Assembly (NCBI GenBank): GCA_964410665.1
Contig: CAYPIE010000007.1
Location: forward strand, 56,960 to 120,959
Length of the DNA: 64,000 bases
Origin: CAYPIE01 sp964410665
Lineage (GTDB): Bacteria; Planctomycetota; Planctomycetia; Gemmatales; Gemmataceae
Reading direction: 5' to 3'
Part shown: one piece after another, positions 1 through 8,068 of the stretch
How positions within the stretch are numbered: the stretch's first letter is position 1
How the letters are laid out: each line of letters begins with the position of its first letter
Program-made: the position numbers and the translations under genes
Notes under the pieces: model-generated
What the model was told of the DNA's origin: nothing
Seen by the model: only the letters and a program-made list of their open reading frames with translations
Databases searched by the model: none

Positions 1-1
1 G

Positions 2-718
2 ATATTTACTGGCGACATCACGCGTTGGGACGACCCGGAGTTAAGCGCCCTGAATCCTAGCAGAGCTCTCCCCCATGCAGGGATTGCCGTGGTCAGTCGT
101 AGCGATCCTAGCGGGACGACAGCGCTATTTACGGCGTACCTGCAACAATCGAGTCGTGCTTGGGCCACCCAAGTTGGTCAAGGGATGTCCGTCCCCTGGC
201 CCGTTGGTGTGAGTCAACGTGGCAATTCAGGGGTAGCAGGGCAGGTTCGTCGAACACCCTACAGTATTGGTTTTGTTGAATTGCTTTATGCTCAACGGAA
301 CCAGCTGGCGGTTGGTGCGGTCGAAACCTATGACAGTGCCCAACGTAATCATGCCGCGCGGCAACAAATGGGGATGGACTTGCCCATGACAGCACGGTCC
401 TTCCTCCTAGCCACACCCGCGACGGTGACGGCTGCTTGTCGCTCTGCCTTGCCAGAAATTCGCCTAAAGCATCGGGACTTACGCTTTCGCCTGCTCCGCA
501 AGCCGGGCCCCGCTTATCCGATTGTCGGCGTCGATTGGGCAGTCCTCTATGCGCAGCAACCTTCGGAGATTGGCCAAGCACTCCAGCAATTCCTGCTCTG
601 GGTTACTCGGCCGGACGGAGAAGCTCAGCAAATGGCGGCCGACCTCGGTTATACCCCCTTGCCAGCGGAATTGCTTCCTCTGATCGATGCCCAAATCGGT
701 CAGATGACCTGGCAATAG
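2..718 (+). CDS. pstS: PstS phosphate ABC transporter substrate-binding protein (5' end outside window)
   Basis: This is the C-terminal part of the phosphate-binding protein that delivers phosphate to the Pst ABC importer. Frame 2 is open from base 2 and reads IFTGDITRWDDPEL, then SRSDPSGTT, both characteristic of PstS (the SGTT loop contacts phosphate in the family). The mature C-terminal half follows, with an NSGVAGQV segment and a YVELLYA-like stretch (GFVELLYA). The N-terminus, signal peptide and first lobe lie before base 1. An internal ATG at 89 is not the start, because homology continues upstream of it. The gene is followed after 20 bp by the permease gene, consistent with a pst operon. 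The family assignment is firm. Confidence 0.93.
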   Translation: MFTGDITRWDDPELSALNPSRALPHAGIAVVSRSDPSGTTALFTAYLQQSSRAWATQVGQGMSVPWPVGVSQRGNSGVAGQVRRTPYSIGFVELLYAQRNQLAVGAVETYDSAQRNHAARQQMGMDLPMTARSFLLATPATVTAACRSALPEIRLKHRDLRFRLLRKPGPAYPIVGVDWAVLYAQQPSEIGQALQQFLLWVTRPDGEAQQMAADLGYTPLPAELLPLIDAQIGQMTWQ

Positions 719-738
719 CCAACGGAACTCTCCAGATC

Positions 739-2637
739 ATGGCCAGTGTGCAATCGCCTCCCCGGTCTCGTTCTCCCCGGCCTGCCTCCAGTGATCGCTG
801 GTTTCGCCGACTTAGTTTGGTTGCCGGCTGGAGTGTGATCGGACTGAGTGTCAGTCTGTTGGCGGTGCTGATCTGGTACTCCTTGCCGATGCTCGATCAG
901 ATCCGCGACTTTTTCACCACCGAAAGGTTCGACCCCCGGATCGGGCAGTATGGGGCCCTTGCGTATATCTACGGGACTTTGATCACCGCCGCATTGGCCA
1001 TGGTGTTGGCAGTGCCTTTGGGCATTGGTTCAGCCACTTACTTGGCCGAAATCGCTCCGAGTTGGTTACGCCGTTCGGGTGCCTCTTTGATCGAATTACT
1101 GGCCGCCATACCCAGTGTGGTTTATGGCTTTTGGGGGCTCTTTTTTCTCGCCCCAGGGCTACAGTGGATCGCCGATCAGCTGGGTGGCCCGAATACGGGA
1201 GGAGCGGGCATCCTTTCTGCTGGGCTGATCTTGGCCATCATGATTGTCCCGTTCATTACTGCGATAAGCTTTGATGTGTGTCGCTCGGTACCGAACGCCT
1301 ATCGCGAGGCGGCATTGGCCTTGGGCGCAACCCGCTGGCAGATGATCCGTACGAGCGTCATACCGACGGCCCGACCCGGGATCATGGCCGCGTGCTTTCT
1401 GGCACTTGGGCGCGCCCTAGGTGAAACCATGGCGGTGACCATGTTAATAGGCAATCGCGCCAGCCTGCCGGACTCCTGGCAATCGATTCTATTCCCCTTC
1501 TTTGAGCTCGGCGATTCGATCGCAAGCGTGATCGCCAATCAATTGAATGAAACCACCGACGAAACACATCGATCTGCATTGATATGCTTGGGGCTGATCC
1601 TATTCCTGGTAACGATGTTGGTGAACCTCGTCGCACGCCTATTTATCCACTGGCCCAGCTCAACTCGCGTGCGCGCGCAATCTAGCCCATCTCTGCAAAG
1701 CAGCCCCCCTTTCGATTCCACCCATCCAGCGCTTGCTGCAAGACCGGAAACAACGCAGTCAAGACCGAGCATTCGCCTCACAAGCTTGAAGGAGTATTCC
1801 GGAACCCAGCGCAGTGCTTCATGCATCGATTGGCTGATGACCAATGTGCTTATGCTAACATTTGCATTGGTAGTCATCCCTTTATTTCTGATCCTGGCCT
1901 ACATTGTTTACCGAGGAGGCACCTCGCTCAACTTCGCCTTGTTCACAGCCCTCCCCGATCGAGGACTTGCCCATGCCCTGGTCGGCAGTCTGATGGTCGT
2001 CAGCCTTGGGACGTTGATGGCCGTCCCTCTGTCGGTGATGGCGGCGATTTTTCTCGCCGAATTTCGACCCAGCCGAATCGCCAGCATCATCCGCTTCACT
2101 GGAGAACTGCTTGCGGGAGTTCCCTCAATCATCATTGGCATTTTTGGCTATGTGTTGATCGTCCAGACCACGGGTTCATTTTCCGGGTTGGCCGGAGCGT
2201 TCGCGCTGGCAGTGATGATGGTGCCGATCGTCATGCGTTCATCAGAGGAATCGTTGAAATTGGTGCCCGCTGAGTTACGTCAAGCCAGTTATGCGCTTGG
2301 GGCTTCGCAATGGCAGACGGTGAGCCGCATCACCTTTCCCGCGGCTCTACCCGCCGTGATCACCGGCGTCGTGTTGGCCGTGGGACGCATTGTGGGAGAA
2401 ACTGCCCCACTTCTACTGACCGCGTACGGGTCATTATTTTTCCCACGGTCGCCGTTGGATCGTACGCCGGTTTTGCCAAAATACATTTACGATTATTCTA
2501 GGAGTGGGATTCCCGCCTGGGAGGATCAAGCCTGGGCGGCCGCACTGATCTTGGTGACTTTTGTCATCGCCTTGAACATTAGCATCCGCTGCATTTCCGG
2601 ACATCGATTGGTTCGAGTCCGGAGGATTACGGGTTGA
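739..2637 (+). CDS. pstCA: Fused phosphate ABC transporter permease PstC-PstA
   Basis: One 632-residue polypeptide carries both inner-membrane subunits of the phosphate importer. Residues ~1-315 are PstC-like (LLAAIPSVVYGFWGLFFLAP; EAALALGATRWQM coupling loop near residue 195). Residues ~365-632 are PstA-like (GELLAGVPSIIIGIFGYV; coupling loop QASYALGASQWQT near residue 515; GETAPLLLTAYG). They are joined by a ~50-residue Ser/Pro/Thr-rich cytoplasmic-type linker with no stop. The ATG at 739 is chosen because the longer open frame upstream (from 436) lies entirely inside pstS in another frame. Separate PstC and PstA chains are the usual arrangement, so the fusion is notable. It lies between pstS and the kinase/pstB genes. 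Confidence 0.92.
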   Translation: MASVQSPPRSRSPRPASSDRWFRRLSLVAGWSVIGLSVSLLAVLIWYSLPMLDQIRDFFTTERFDPRIGQYGALAYIYGTLITAALAMVLAVPLGIGSATYLAEIAPSWLRRSGASLIELLAAIPSVVYGFWGLFFLAPGLQWIADQLGGPNTGGAGILSAGLILAIMIVPFITAISFDVCRSVPNAYREAALALGATRWQMIRTSVIPTARPGIMAACFLALGRALGETMAVTMLIGNRASLPDSWQSILFPFFELGDSIASVIANQLNETTDETHRSALICLGLILFLVTMLVNLVARLFIHWPSSTRVRAQSSPSLQSSPPFDSTHPALAARPETTQSRPSIRLTSLKEYSGTQRSASCIDWLMTNVLMLTFALVVIPLFLILAYIVYRGGTSLNFALFTALPDRGLAHALVGSLMVVSLGTLMAVPLSVMAAIFLAEFRPSRIASIIRFTGELLAGVPSIIIGIFGYVLIVQTTGSFSGLAGAFALAVMMVPIVMRSSEESLKLVPAELRQASYALGASQWQTVSRITFPAALPAVITGVVLAVGRIVGETAPLLLTAYGSLFFPRSPLDRTPVLPKYIYDYSRSGIPAWEDQAWAAALILVTFVIALNISIRCISGHRLVRVRRITG

Positions 2638-2639
2638 AA

Positions 2640-2691
2640 CGAGCAGATCATCACATAGATTATATATAATAGATTGTTTTGAATCTGCTCG
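2640..2691. promoter_or_regulatory. Nested inverted repeat between pstCA and the kinase gene
   Basis: Arms CGAGCAGAT (2640-2648) and ATCTGCTCG (2683-2691) are perfect 9-bp inverted repeats. The 34-base AT-rich loop itself contains the palindrome ATTATATATAAT (2659-2670) flanked by two copies of ATAGATT. It starts two bases after the pstCA stop. It could be a terminator or processing hairpin, or an operator/promoter: a weak TTGAAA (2634-2639), 16 bp, TAGATT arrangement overlaps it. Which role applies cannot be decided from sequence. Confidence 0.5.
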
Positions 2692-2747
2692 GCGTTTGCT
2701 CGGGGCAAGCGTAGGCAAACCGACCCTGGACTCCCGGCACCCAAGGA

Positions 2748-4163
2748 ATGTCTCCTTCGAACGGTCGAGCACCTATGTTTTGGCGACTCTTTCTAACCTA
2801 TGTGTTGCTGATCGGCCTCGCTGTCATCTGGGCCGCCACCTTGCTGTTACACCGCATCGATGTGAGTGCGTACCCCGAGCTAGCCTACGAGGCCATCCTG
2901 GTGGGAAGTACCGTGATCGGGCTGTCGACGATTCCTGCATTTATCTTTGCACGTCGCTTTGTCCGCCCGTTGCATGAGCTCACAGAAGGAGCTCGGCAGA
3001 TCGCGGGTGGCCACTACGGCCATCAGATTCAAACGGATGGGGTCGACGATGTCCAGACACTAGCTCAAACATTCAATGGAATGAGCCGAGAGTTGAACGC
3101 CCAATTCAAGCAGCTCGAGAATGATCGGCAACAGTTACGCACCGTGCTTGGAGGGATGATCGAGGGGGTGATCGCGATCGATGCCGAAGAACGCTTGCTC
3201 TTCGTCAACGATCGCGCGGCGAGATTGTTGGATTTCGATCCGACCACCGCCATCAGCCGAAAATTCTGGGAGGTGGTTCGCCATCCACCGATTCAGGAGC
3301 TGTTCGAGAAGAGTAAACAGTCGGTGGAACCGACGCGGCAAGAGCTCGATTGGATCGGTCCTGGCATGAAAAGTCTGGCCATCTACGTGGCACGGATGCC
3401 CGACTCCCCGCGCGCCGCGGTGATGGTGCTGCATGACATTACCGATCTAAAACGTCTTGAACGACTTCGGCAAGACTTTGTGGCCAATGTTTCACACGAG
3501 CTCAAAACGCCACTCTCGGTAATCCACGCAAGTATTGAAACGCTGTTGGATGGTGCCGTGGAAGATGAACAAGCACGCACCCCTTTTCTCGAGCAAATTG
3601 CCGAGCAAACCGAGCGACTGCACGCGTTGATTATCGATCTGTTGCATCTGGCACGGATCGAAGCGGGCGGCATGGAGCTCGATTTTCAGGCCGTACCGCT
3701 CGCCGTCGCGGTGGCCGATTGTATCGATCGTCATTACACTAAGGCCGAGAGCAATCAACAGAATCTCATCGCGAATCCCCCCGACGAACTTATCCATATC
3801 GGTTTAACCGTCTGGGCCGACGAAGAAGCCCTGGGACAAATACTAGACAACCTAGTCGATAACGCACTTAAATATACCCCGCCGGGTGGTACCATCCAAG
3901 TTCGCTGGTCAGCAGACGACACCCAGGTGCTCCTCGAGGTCGAAGACAACGGGATCGGCATTCCAGAACGAGATTTGCCGCGGATTTTCGAACGCTTTTA
4001 TCGGGTGGATAAGGCACGTTCTCGAGAGGTCGGCGGAACTGGGCTGGGACTCGCCATCGTCAAACATCTTGTGCAAACCATGCAGGGAAGTATTCGGGTC
4101 AGCAGTCAGATCGGTCAGGGCACACGGTTCACGGTATGCCTGCCTCGTGCCCGCGATGTATGA
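2748..4163 (+). CDS. phoR: PhoR-like membrane sensor histidine kinase
   Basis: This is a 471-residue membrane histidine kinase, presumably sensing Pst/phosphate status and phosphorylating the PhoB-like regulator at 5976. Two membrane helices (~10-30 and ~43-67) are followed by HAMP (~66-118), a PAS domain (~130-230), HisKA with phospho-acceptor in FVANVSHELKTPLSVIH (His ~250), and HATPase_c with N box NLVDNALKYTPP, G1 DNGIGIPE and G2 GGTGLGLAI. The short extracytoplasmic loop and the PAS domain are typical of PhoR. The annotated start is ATG 2748; ATG 2775, giving MFWRLFLTYV, is an alternative. The gene sits inside the pst operon between permease and ATPase genes, which supports the PhoR assignment. 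Confidence 0.88.
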   Translation: MSPSNGRAPMFWRLFLTYVLLIGLAVIWAATLLLHRIDVSAYPELAYEAILVGSTVIGLSTIPAFIFARRFVRPLHELTEGARQIAGGHYGHQIQTDGVDDVQTLAQTFNGMSRELNAQFKQLENDRQQLRTVLGGMIEGVIAIDAEERLLFVNDRAARLLDFDPTTAISRKFWEVVRHPPIQELFEKSKQSVEPTRQELDWIGPGMKSLAIYVARMPDSPRAAVMVLHDITDLKRLERLRQDFVANVSHELKTPLSVIHASIETLLDGAVEDEQARTPFLEQIAEQTERLHALIIDLLHLARIEAGGMELDFQAVPLAVAVADCIDRHYTKAESNQQNLIANPPDELIHIGLTVWADEEALGQILDNLVDNALKYTPPGGTIQVRWSADDTQVLLEVEDNGIGIPERDLPRIFERFYRVDKARSREVGGTGLGLAIVKHLVQTMQGSIRVSSQIGQGTRFTVCLPRARDV

Positions 4164-4234
4164 ATTGAAAAAATTCTTCCCCTTCTCCCAAAAAAACGAT
4201 AGAACATTCACTATGTTCCGCGGAGGTCTGACTC

Positions 4235-5062
4235 GTGTCGCAGCTCTACTCGGAAATCATTACCCGACGTACCGATGGGGAGCGGTGGTGGTCGAACCTG
4301 AATGGCAATCCTGCAAAATTCGTCCTCGAGCAGGTAAGCTGCTGGGATGGCCCCCGCCGAGCTCTGTATGATATTAACCTGGTCATACCGGCTCAGTCGG
4401 TGGTCGCCCTGATCGGCCCGTCGGGATGTGGGAAGTCCACCATTCTGCGACTTCTGAATCGGATGAACGATTTGATTGATGGCGCGCAGCACACTGGAAC
4501 GATTTGCCTGGACGGCCAGGATATCGATGCTCCGGAAATCAATTTGGTTGAACTACGCCGCCGAGTCGGTATGGTCTTCCAAAAGTCGAATCCTTTTCCC
4601 AAATCGGTGTATGAGAATGTTTGTTACGGTCCGCGGATGGCGGGGATCCGTGATCGAGCCCAGCTCGATTTTTTGGTGGAACGTTGCCTGAAACAAGCGT
4701 ACTTATGGGGTGAGGTTCGCGAGTCACTGCATCAGTCCGCCCTCAATTTGTCAGGCGGGCAACAACAACGCCTGTGCATTGCTCGGGCGTTGGCCACTGA
4801 TCCGGAGGTTCTCCTAATGGATGAACCTTGCTCAGCCCTCGATCCATCGTCAACGTCACATATTGAGGACCTGATCTTTGAGCTTAAGCATAATTATACA
4901 ATTGTCATAGTTACACACAACATGCAACAGGCAGCTCGGATTTCCGACGTCACGGCGTTTTTCTGCCAAGGGCAGTTGATCGAGGCCGGTCCAACCAGCA
5001 CGATATTTACAGGCCCAAAGCACAAGCAGACCGAAGATTATATCACGGGACGATTCGGCTAA
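4235..5062 (+). CDS. pstB: PstB phosphate ABC transporter ATP-binding protein
   Basis: This is the cytoplasmic ATPase of the phosphate importer, 275 residues. It shows Walker A GPSGCGKST, Q-loop region GMVFQKSNPFPKSVYENV (typical of PstB), signature LSGGQQQRLCIARAL, Walker B VLLMDEPCSALDP and the H-loop IVIVTHNMQQAARISD. The start is GTG 4235, supported by a GGAGG ribosome-binding site at 4222-4226 with 8-base spacing. The first ~25 residues precede the canonical ABC fold. A small GAACAT/ATGTTC hairpin (4202-4218) lies just before the ribosome-binding site. It is followed by phoU 47 bp downstream. Confidence 0.95.
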   Translation: MSQLYSEIITRRTDGERWWSNLNGNPAKFVLEQVSCWDGPRRALYDINLVIPAQSVVALIGPSGCGKSTILRLLNRMNDLIDGAQHTGTICLDGQDIDAPEINLVELRRRVGMVFQKSNPFPKSVYENVCYGPRMAGIRDRAQLDFLVERCLKQAYLWGEVRESLHQSALNLSGGQQQRLCIARALATDPEVLLMDEPCSALDPSSTSHIEDLIFELKHNYTIVIVTHNMQQAARISDVTAFFCQGQLIEAGPTSTIFTGPKHKQTEDYITGRFG

Positions 5063-5109
5063 TTGGACGGCCAGACGACGAGCGACTCCGACGAATATTC
5101 GAGGCATGG

Positions 5110-5826
5110 TTGTCAAAGCATCTTGCGCGGGATCTGGAACTGGTTCATCGCAAAATCCTGACCCTCGCGGCTCGGGTCGAACAATCAATTACCCAATCGA
5201 ACCACGCATTGCATCACCGGGATATTGTCTTGGCCCAGCATGTGATTGATCAGGATACTCAGATCGATGACCTCCAGAATCAGGTCTATGAAGAGTGTCT
5301 AAAAGTCATTGCGTTACATCAACCGGTGGCTTCGGATCTGCGTCGGATCGCCACCGTCTTTCTGATCTGTACCGATCTTGAGCGGATGGGTGATCTTGCC
5401 GCCGATATTTGCGAGCGTGCGATTACCCTCCCGTCTGAGGCATTCGACCCGATTCCAGACCGCATGCAAACGATGACGCAACTGGTGGCAAAGATGGTGC
5501 GGGACAGCCTGGATGCCTTTGTGCATTTGGATTCCGCTCTGGCGCGACGCGTCATTGTGACCGATGAAGCGGTCGATGAACATCATCAAGCGATTGCCGA
5601 CGAATTGGGTGATCGATTATATCGCGATCCAGGACTCATCCGGCCGGGGCTCGCCCTTCATGCCACCGCCGAATACCTCGAGCGTATCGGCGATCATGCC
5701 ACCAACATCGCCGAGAGTGTCATTTACCTGGTCGATGCTGAGGTCGTGCGGCATCGTGTACTGCAGCCGCCTGAGCTGAACCAAACCAGCTCTGGACCGC
5801 CTAAAAGTGAATTGCCATCCGATTGA
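5110..5826 (+). CDS. phoU: PhoU phosphate signalling regulator
   Basis: This is a 238-residue cytoplasmic protein made of two PhoU three-helix repeats. Metal-binding-type acidic motifs are visible in each half (ICTDLERMGDLAADI near residue 90 and AEYLERIGDHATNIAE near residue 195). PhoU links Pst transport to PhoR and keeps the Pho response off when phosphate is sufficient. The start is probably the TTG at 5110, preceded by GAGG at 5101-5104. The nearby ATG at 5106 is in another frame and no in-frame ATG lies upstream. It follows pstB, as in many bacteria. Confidence 0.93.
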   Translation: MSKHLARDLELVHRKILTLAARVEQSITQSNHALHHRDIVLAQHVIDQDTQIDDLQNQVYEECLKVIALHQPVASDLRRIATVFLICTDLERMGDLAADICERAITLPSEAFDPIPDRMQTMTQLVAKMVRDSLDAFVHLDSALARRVIVTDEAVDEHHQAIADELGDRLYRDPGLIRPGLALHATAEYLERIGDHATNIAESVIYLVDAEVVRHRVLQPPELNQTSSGPPKSELPSD

Positions 5827-5842
5827 ACGTCATCATCGCTAG

Positions 5843-5954
5843 GTTGTGAGGCGGGCATGCTGCCTACAACGCATCCGGATGCACGAAGTCAGTGGTGGAC
5901 GGGGAAGGTTCTCAACGTTGAGTTTCTTCTATCGGGGGTACCCGTCAACCACTG
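5843..5954 (+). promoter_or_regulatory. Palindrome-rich leader between phoU and phoB
   Basis: Three inverted repeats occupy the 147-bp gap. GTTGT(G)AGGC at 5843-5852 pairs with GCCTACAAC at 5862-5870 (one bulge). CAGTGGTGGAC at 5890-5900 pairs with GTCAACCACTG at 5944-5954 (10 of 11). The perfect palindrome CTCAACGTTGAG (5911-5922) lies inside the latter. The second arm ends 21 bp before the phoB start. The first hairpin may end the upstream transcript. The nested pair could be an operator or an RNA leader. No match to a Pho box was established. Confidence 0.45.
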
Positions 5955-5975
5955 TTGTGACGGAGAGGAAGGGTT

Positions 5976-6689
5976 ATGACCCAGCCACGCATCTTGCTGA
6001 TCGAGGATGAGCGCGGGCTTGTCCAATCGTTAATGTGGTATTTTACCCGAGAAGGGTATGAAACCCATGTCGCTCATGATGGCACGGAAGGCCTGCGGAA
6101 AGCGCAAACCTTGTTGCCCGATGTCGTACTCTTGGATGTCATGCTCCCCGGGATGTCGGGGTTGGAAGTTTGTCGTGAACTTCGCTCCGGCGAACGCACA
6201 CGTGACATCCCCATTGTGATGATTACGGCACGTGCCGAGGAAACCGACCAGGTCGAAGGTTTCTCGGTTGGCGCCGATGATTATGTTACCAAGCCGTTTT
6301 CGACCAAAGTGCTCCTTCAACGCATCCGGGCACTTCTGCGTCGCGTGGAGACCGGGAGTGATCCCGCCGATGTGATCGAGCATGAAGGGGTTCGCATCGA
6401 CCGGGTGCGGCACCGTGTGACAGTCCAGGATCGCATGATTGCGCTGACTCCCACCGAGTTCCGGTTACTCGAATGCATGTTGCGTCAACCCGGCCGTGCT
6501 TTCTCCCGGCATCAATTGATGGACGCCGCCATTGGTGAGGGTTCCATCGTCCTGGAACGGACCATTGATGTGCACATCAAAACGCTCCGCAAGAAACTCG
6601 CGGTCCAGGGCATGGAAGAGATCGAACTCATCGAAACCGTTCGAGGCGTTGGCTATCGCTTTCGTGAAGCCCGGGCCGAAACCGTCTAG
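5976..6689 (+). CDS. phoB: PhoB-like OmpR-family response regulator
   Basis: This is a 237-residue DNA-binding response regulator, the likely partner of the kinase at 2748. The receiver domain (~1-120) has the acidic pocket IEDE, phospho-acceptor Asp in VVLLDVMLPG (~53), and conserved Thr/Lys in ITARAEE and YVTKPF. The winged-helix output domain (~140-232) includes LTPTEFRLLECMLRQPGRAFSR and the recognition-helix region RTIDVHIKTLRKKL. The start ATG 5976 follows a purine-rich GGAGAGGAAGGG ribosome-binding region. Its position after pstB-phoU supports a phosphate-regulon role. The last residues overlap no other gene. Confidence 0.9.
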   Translation: MTQPRILLIEDERGLVQSLMWYFTREGYETHVAHDGTEGLRKAQTLLPDVVLLDVMLPGMSGLEVCRELRSGERTRDIPIVMITARAEETDQVEGFSVGADDYVTKPFSTKVLLQRIRALLRRVETGSDPADVIEHEGVRIDRVRHRVTVQDRMIALTPTEFRLLECMLRQPGRAFSRHQLMDAAIGEGSIVLERTIDVHIKTLRKKLAVQGMEEIELIETVRGVGYRFREARAETV

Positions 6690-6697
6690 CCTGGCTC

Positions 6698-6738
6698 CAC
6701 GTGTATGGGGGCAGCAACTCGCTGCCCCACACACCGTG
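6698..6738. terminator. Strong GC hairpin after phoB
   Basis: GGGGCAGC (6708-6715), loop AACTC and GCTGCCCC (6721-6728) form a perfect 8-bp stem. It is extended outward by CACGTGT against ACAC-C-GTG with an internal loop and bulge. There is no U-tract. It fits a terminator or a transcript-end stabiliser for the pho operon, and it lies 22 bp before the next gene start. Confidence 0.5.
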
Positions 6739-6760
6739 AGGATTCGCCGAGACAAGCGAT

Positions 6761-8038
6761 ATGATTCGCGAACATTCTGCGGCTCAACCACCTGGATGGC
6801 TCCACCTGCTCGGCCCAGGCATCTTGGTCGCTGCCACCGGGGTCGGAGCGGGTGATCTGGCTACTGCGAGTTTCACGGGCAGCCATTTAGGGACCAGCGT
6901 GCTCTGGGCTGTAGTGATCGGTGCCTTTCTAAAATATGTCCTCAACGAAGGGCTCGCTCGCTGGCAACTGGTTACCGGACTGACCTTTCTCGAAGGCATC
7001 GCCAAACGCTTGGGTCGGGTCATTGGTTGGCTTTTCCTGCCCTACTTGGTGGTCTGGTCCTTCTTCGTTGCCTCGGCTTTGATGAGCGCATGTGGGGTTA
7101 CCCTGCAAGCCATGCTGCCGTTACCGGTTGATCCAGACACCGGGAAAATTATTTATGGGATCAGCGCCTCCTTGATCGGCCTTGTTTTGGTCCGTTGGGG
7201 TGGCTTTCGGCTATTCGAACGGATGATGAGCGTGTGTATCGCCGTGATGTTTGTCACCGTGATGGTGACTGCGTTCATGCTTTGGCCCGGAACCGGTCCA
7301 GTCTTGCGCGGCTTAGTCCTTCCCACCATTCCTTCGGTGGCGGGCACGGCTGGCGATCAGGTCAGCGGAATTACCTGGACCGCAGCGTTACTGGGTGGGG
7401 TCGGTGGCACCTTAACGATGCTTTGTTATGGCTATTGGATCCGCGAAGAAGGTCGCCGAGATCCCAGTGAATTACGAGTATGCCGGATCGATTTGGGGAC
7501 GGGATACACGATGACCGCCTTGTTTGGCATCGGCATGGTGATCATTGGAAGCACCATTCCGGTGGAGGGCAGCGGCGCTAAGTTGATCACCCAATTGGCC
7601 AACCGACTCGGTGAACCACTTGGCGAACTCGGCCGCTGGGCATTTCTCCTCGGTGCGTTGGGGGCGGTCTTCAGTAGCCTGCTCGGTGTTTGGCAAGCGA
7701 TTCCTTATCTGTTTGCCGATATTTGGCGAATTTTCATGCATTCTCCTACTCCGCTGCGGGACGTTCGCCGCCCACTCCGTGAAACCCGAGCCTATCGCTG
7801 GTACTTGCTTGGTTTAGGCACCATTCCGATCTTCGGCCTGTTCCTTCAATTCCGCGAAGTCCAAAAGCTCTATGGGGTGATCGGGGCCTCCATCATCCCC
7901 CTACTGGCTTTAGGATTGTTACTGCTGAATCGTCGGAAAGTGGATATGGGCTCACATGCCTATGGCTGGGCCAGCTGTCTGGTCCTTTTGGCCAGCTTGG
8001 GGTTGTTCGTGGGCATGGCCATCCTTCGCTTTCGCTAA
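6761..8038 (+). CDS. Nramp-related metal transporter with altered metal-site motifs
   Basis: This is a 425-residue integral membrane protein with about 11 hydrophobic segments. The first helix, LLGPGILVAATGVGAGDLATA, aligns with the Nramp start (LMGPAFIAA..DPGNFATN), and WIREEGRR after helix 6 is also Nramp-like. The canonical DPGN metal-binding motif is replaced by GAGD, and no MPH motif is seen in helix 6 (GGTLTMLCYGYW). Substrate is therefore uncertain: Mn/Fe is not assured, and Nramp-related Mg-type transport or another cation is possible. It stands alone between the pho operon and the convergent fabH. Confidence 0.75.
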   Translation: MIREHSAAQPPGWLHLLGPGILVAATGVGAGDLATASFTGSHLGTSVLWAVVIGAFLKYVLNEGLARWQLVTGLTFLEGIAKRLGRVIGWLFLPYLVVWSFFVASALMSACGVTLQAMLPLPVDPDTGKIIYGISASLIGLVLVRWGGFRLFERMMSVCIAVMFVTVMVTAFMLWPGTGPVLRGLVLPTIPSVAGTAGDQVSGITWTAALLGGVGGTLTMLCYGYWIREEGRRDPSELRVCRIDLGTGYTMTALFGIGMVIIGSTIPVEGSGAKLITQLANRLGEPLGELGRWAFLLGALGAVFSSLLGVWQAIPYLFADIWRIFMHSPTPLRDVRRPLRETRAYRWYLLGLGTIPIFGLFLQFREVQKLYGVIGASIIPLLALGLLLLNRRKVDMGSHAYGWASCLVLLASLGLFVGMAILRFR

Positions 8039-8068
8039 TTTGGTTGCCGTCTCAGGTGCTTTACCGGC

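Noticed and set aside
436..738. Long upstream extension of the PstC-PstA frame overlapping pstS
   Set aside because: It lies wholly inside pstS in another frame and shows no Pst similarity; ATG 739 is the sensible start.
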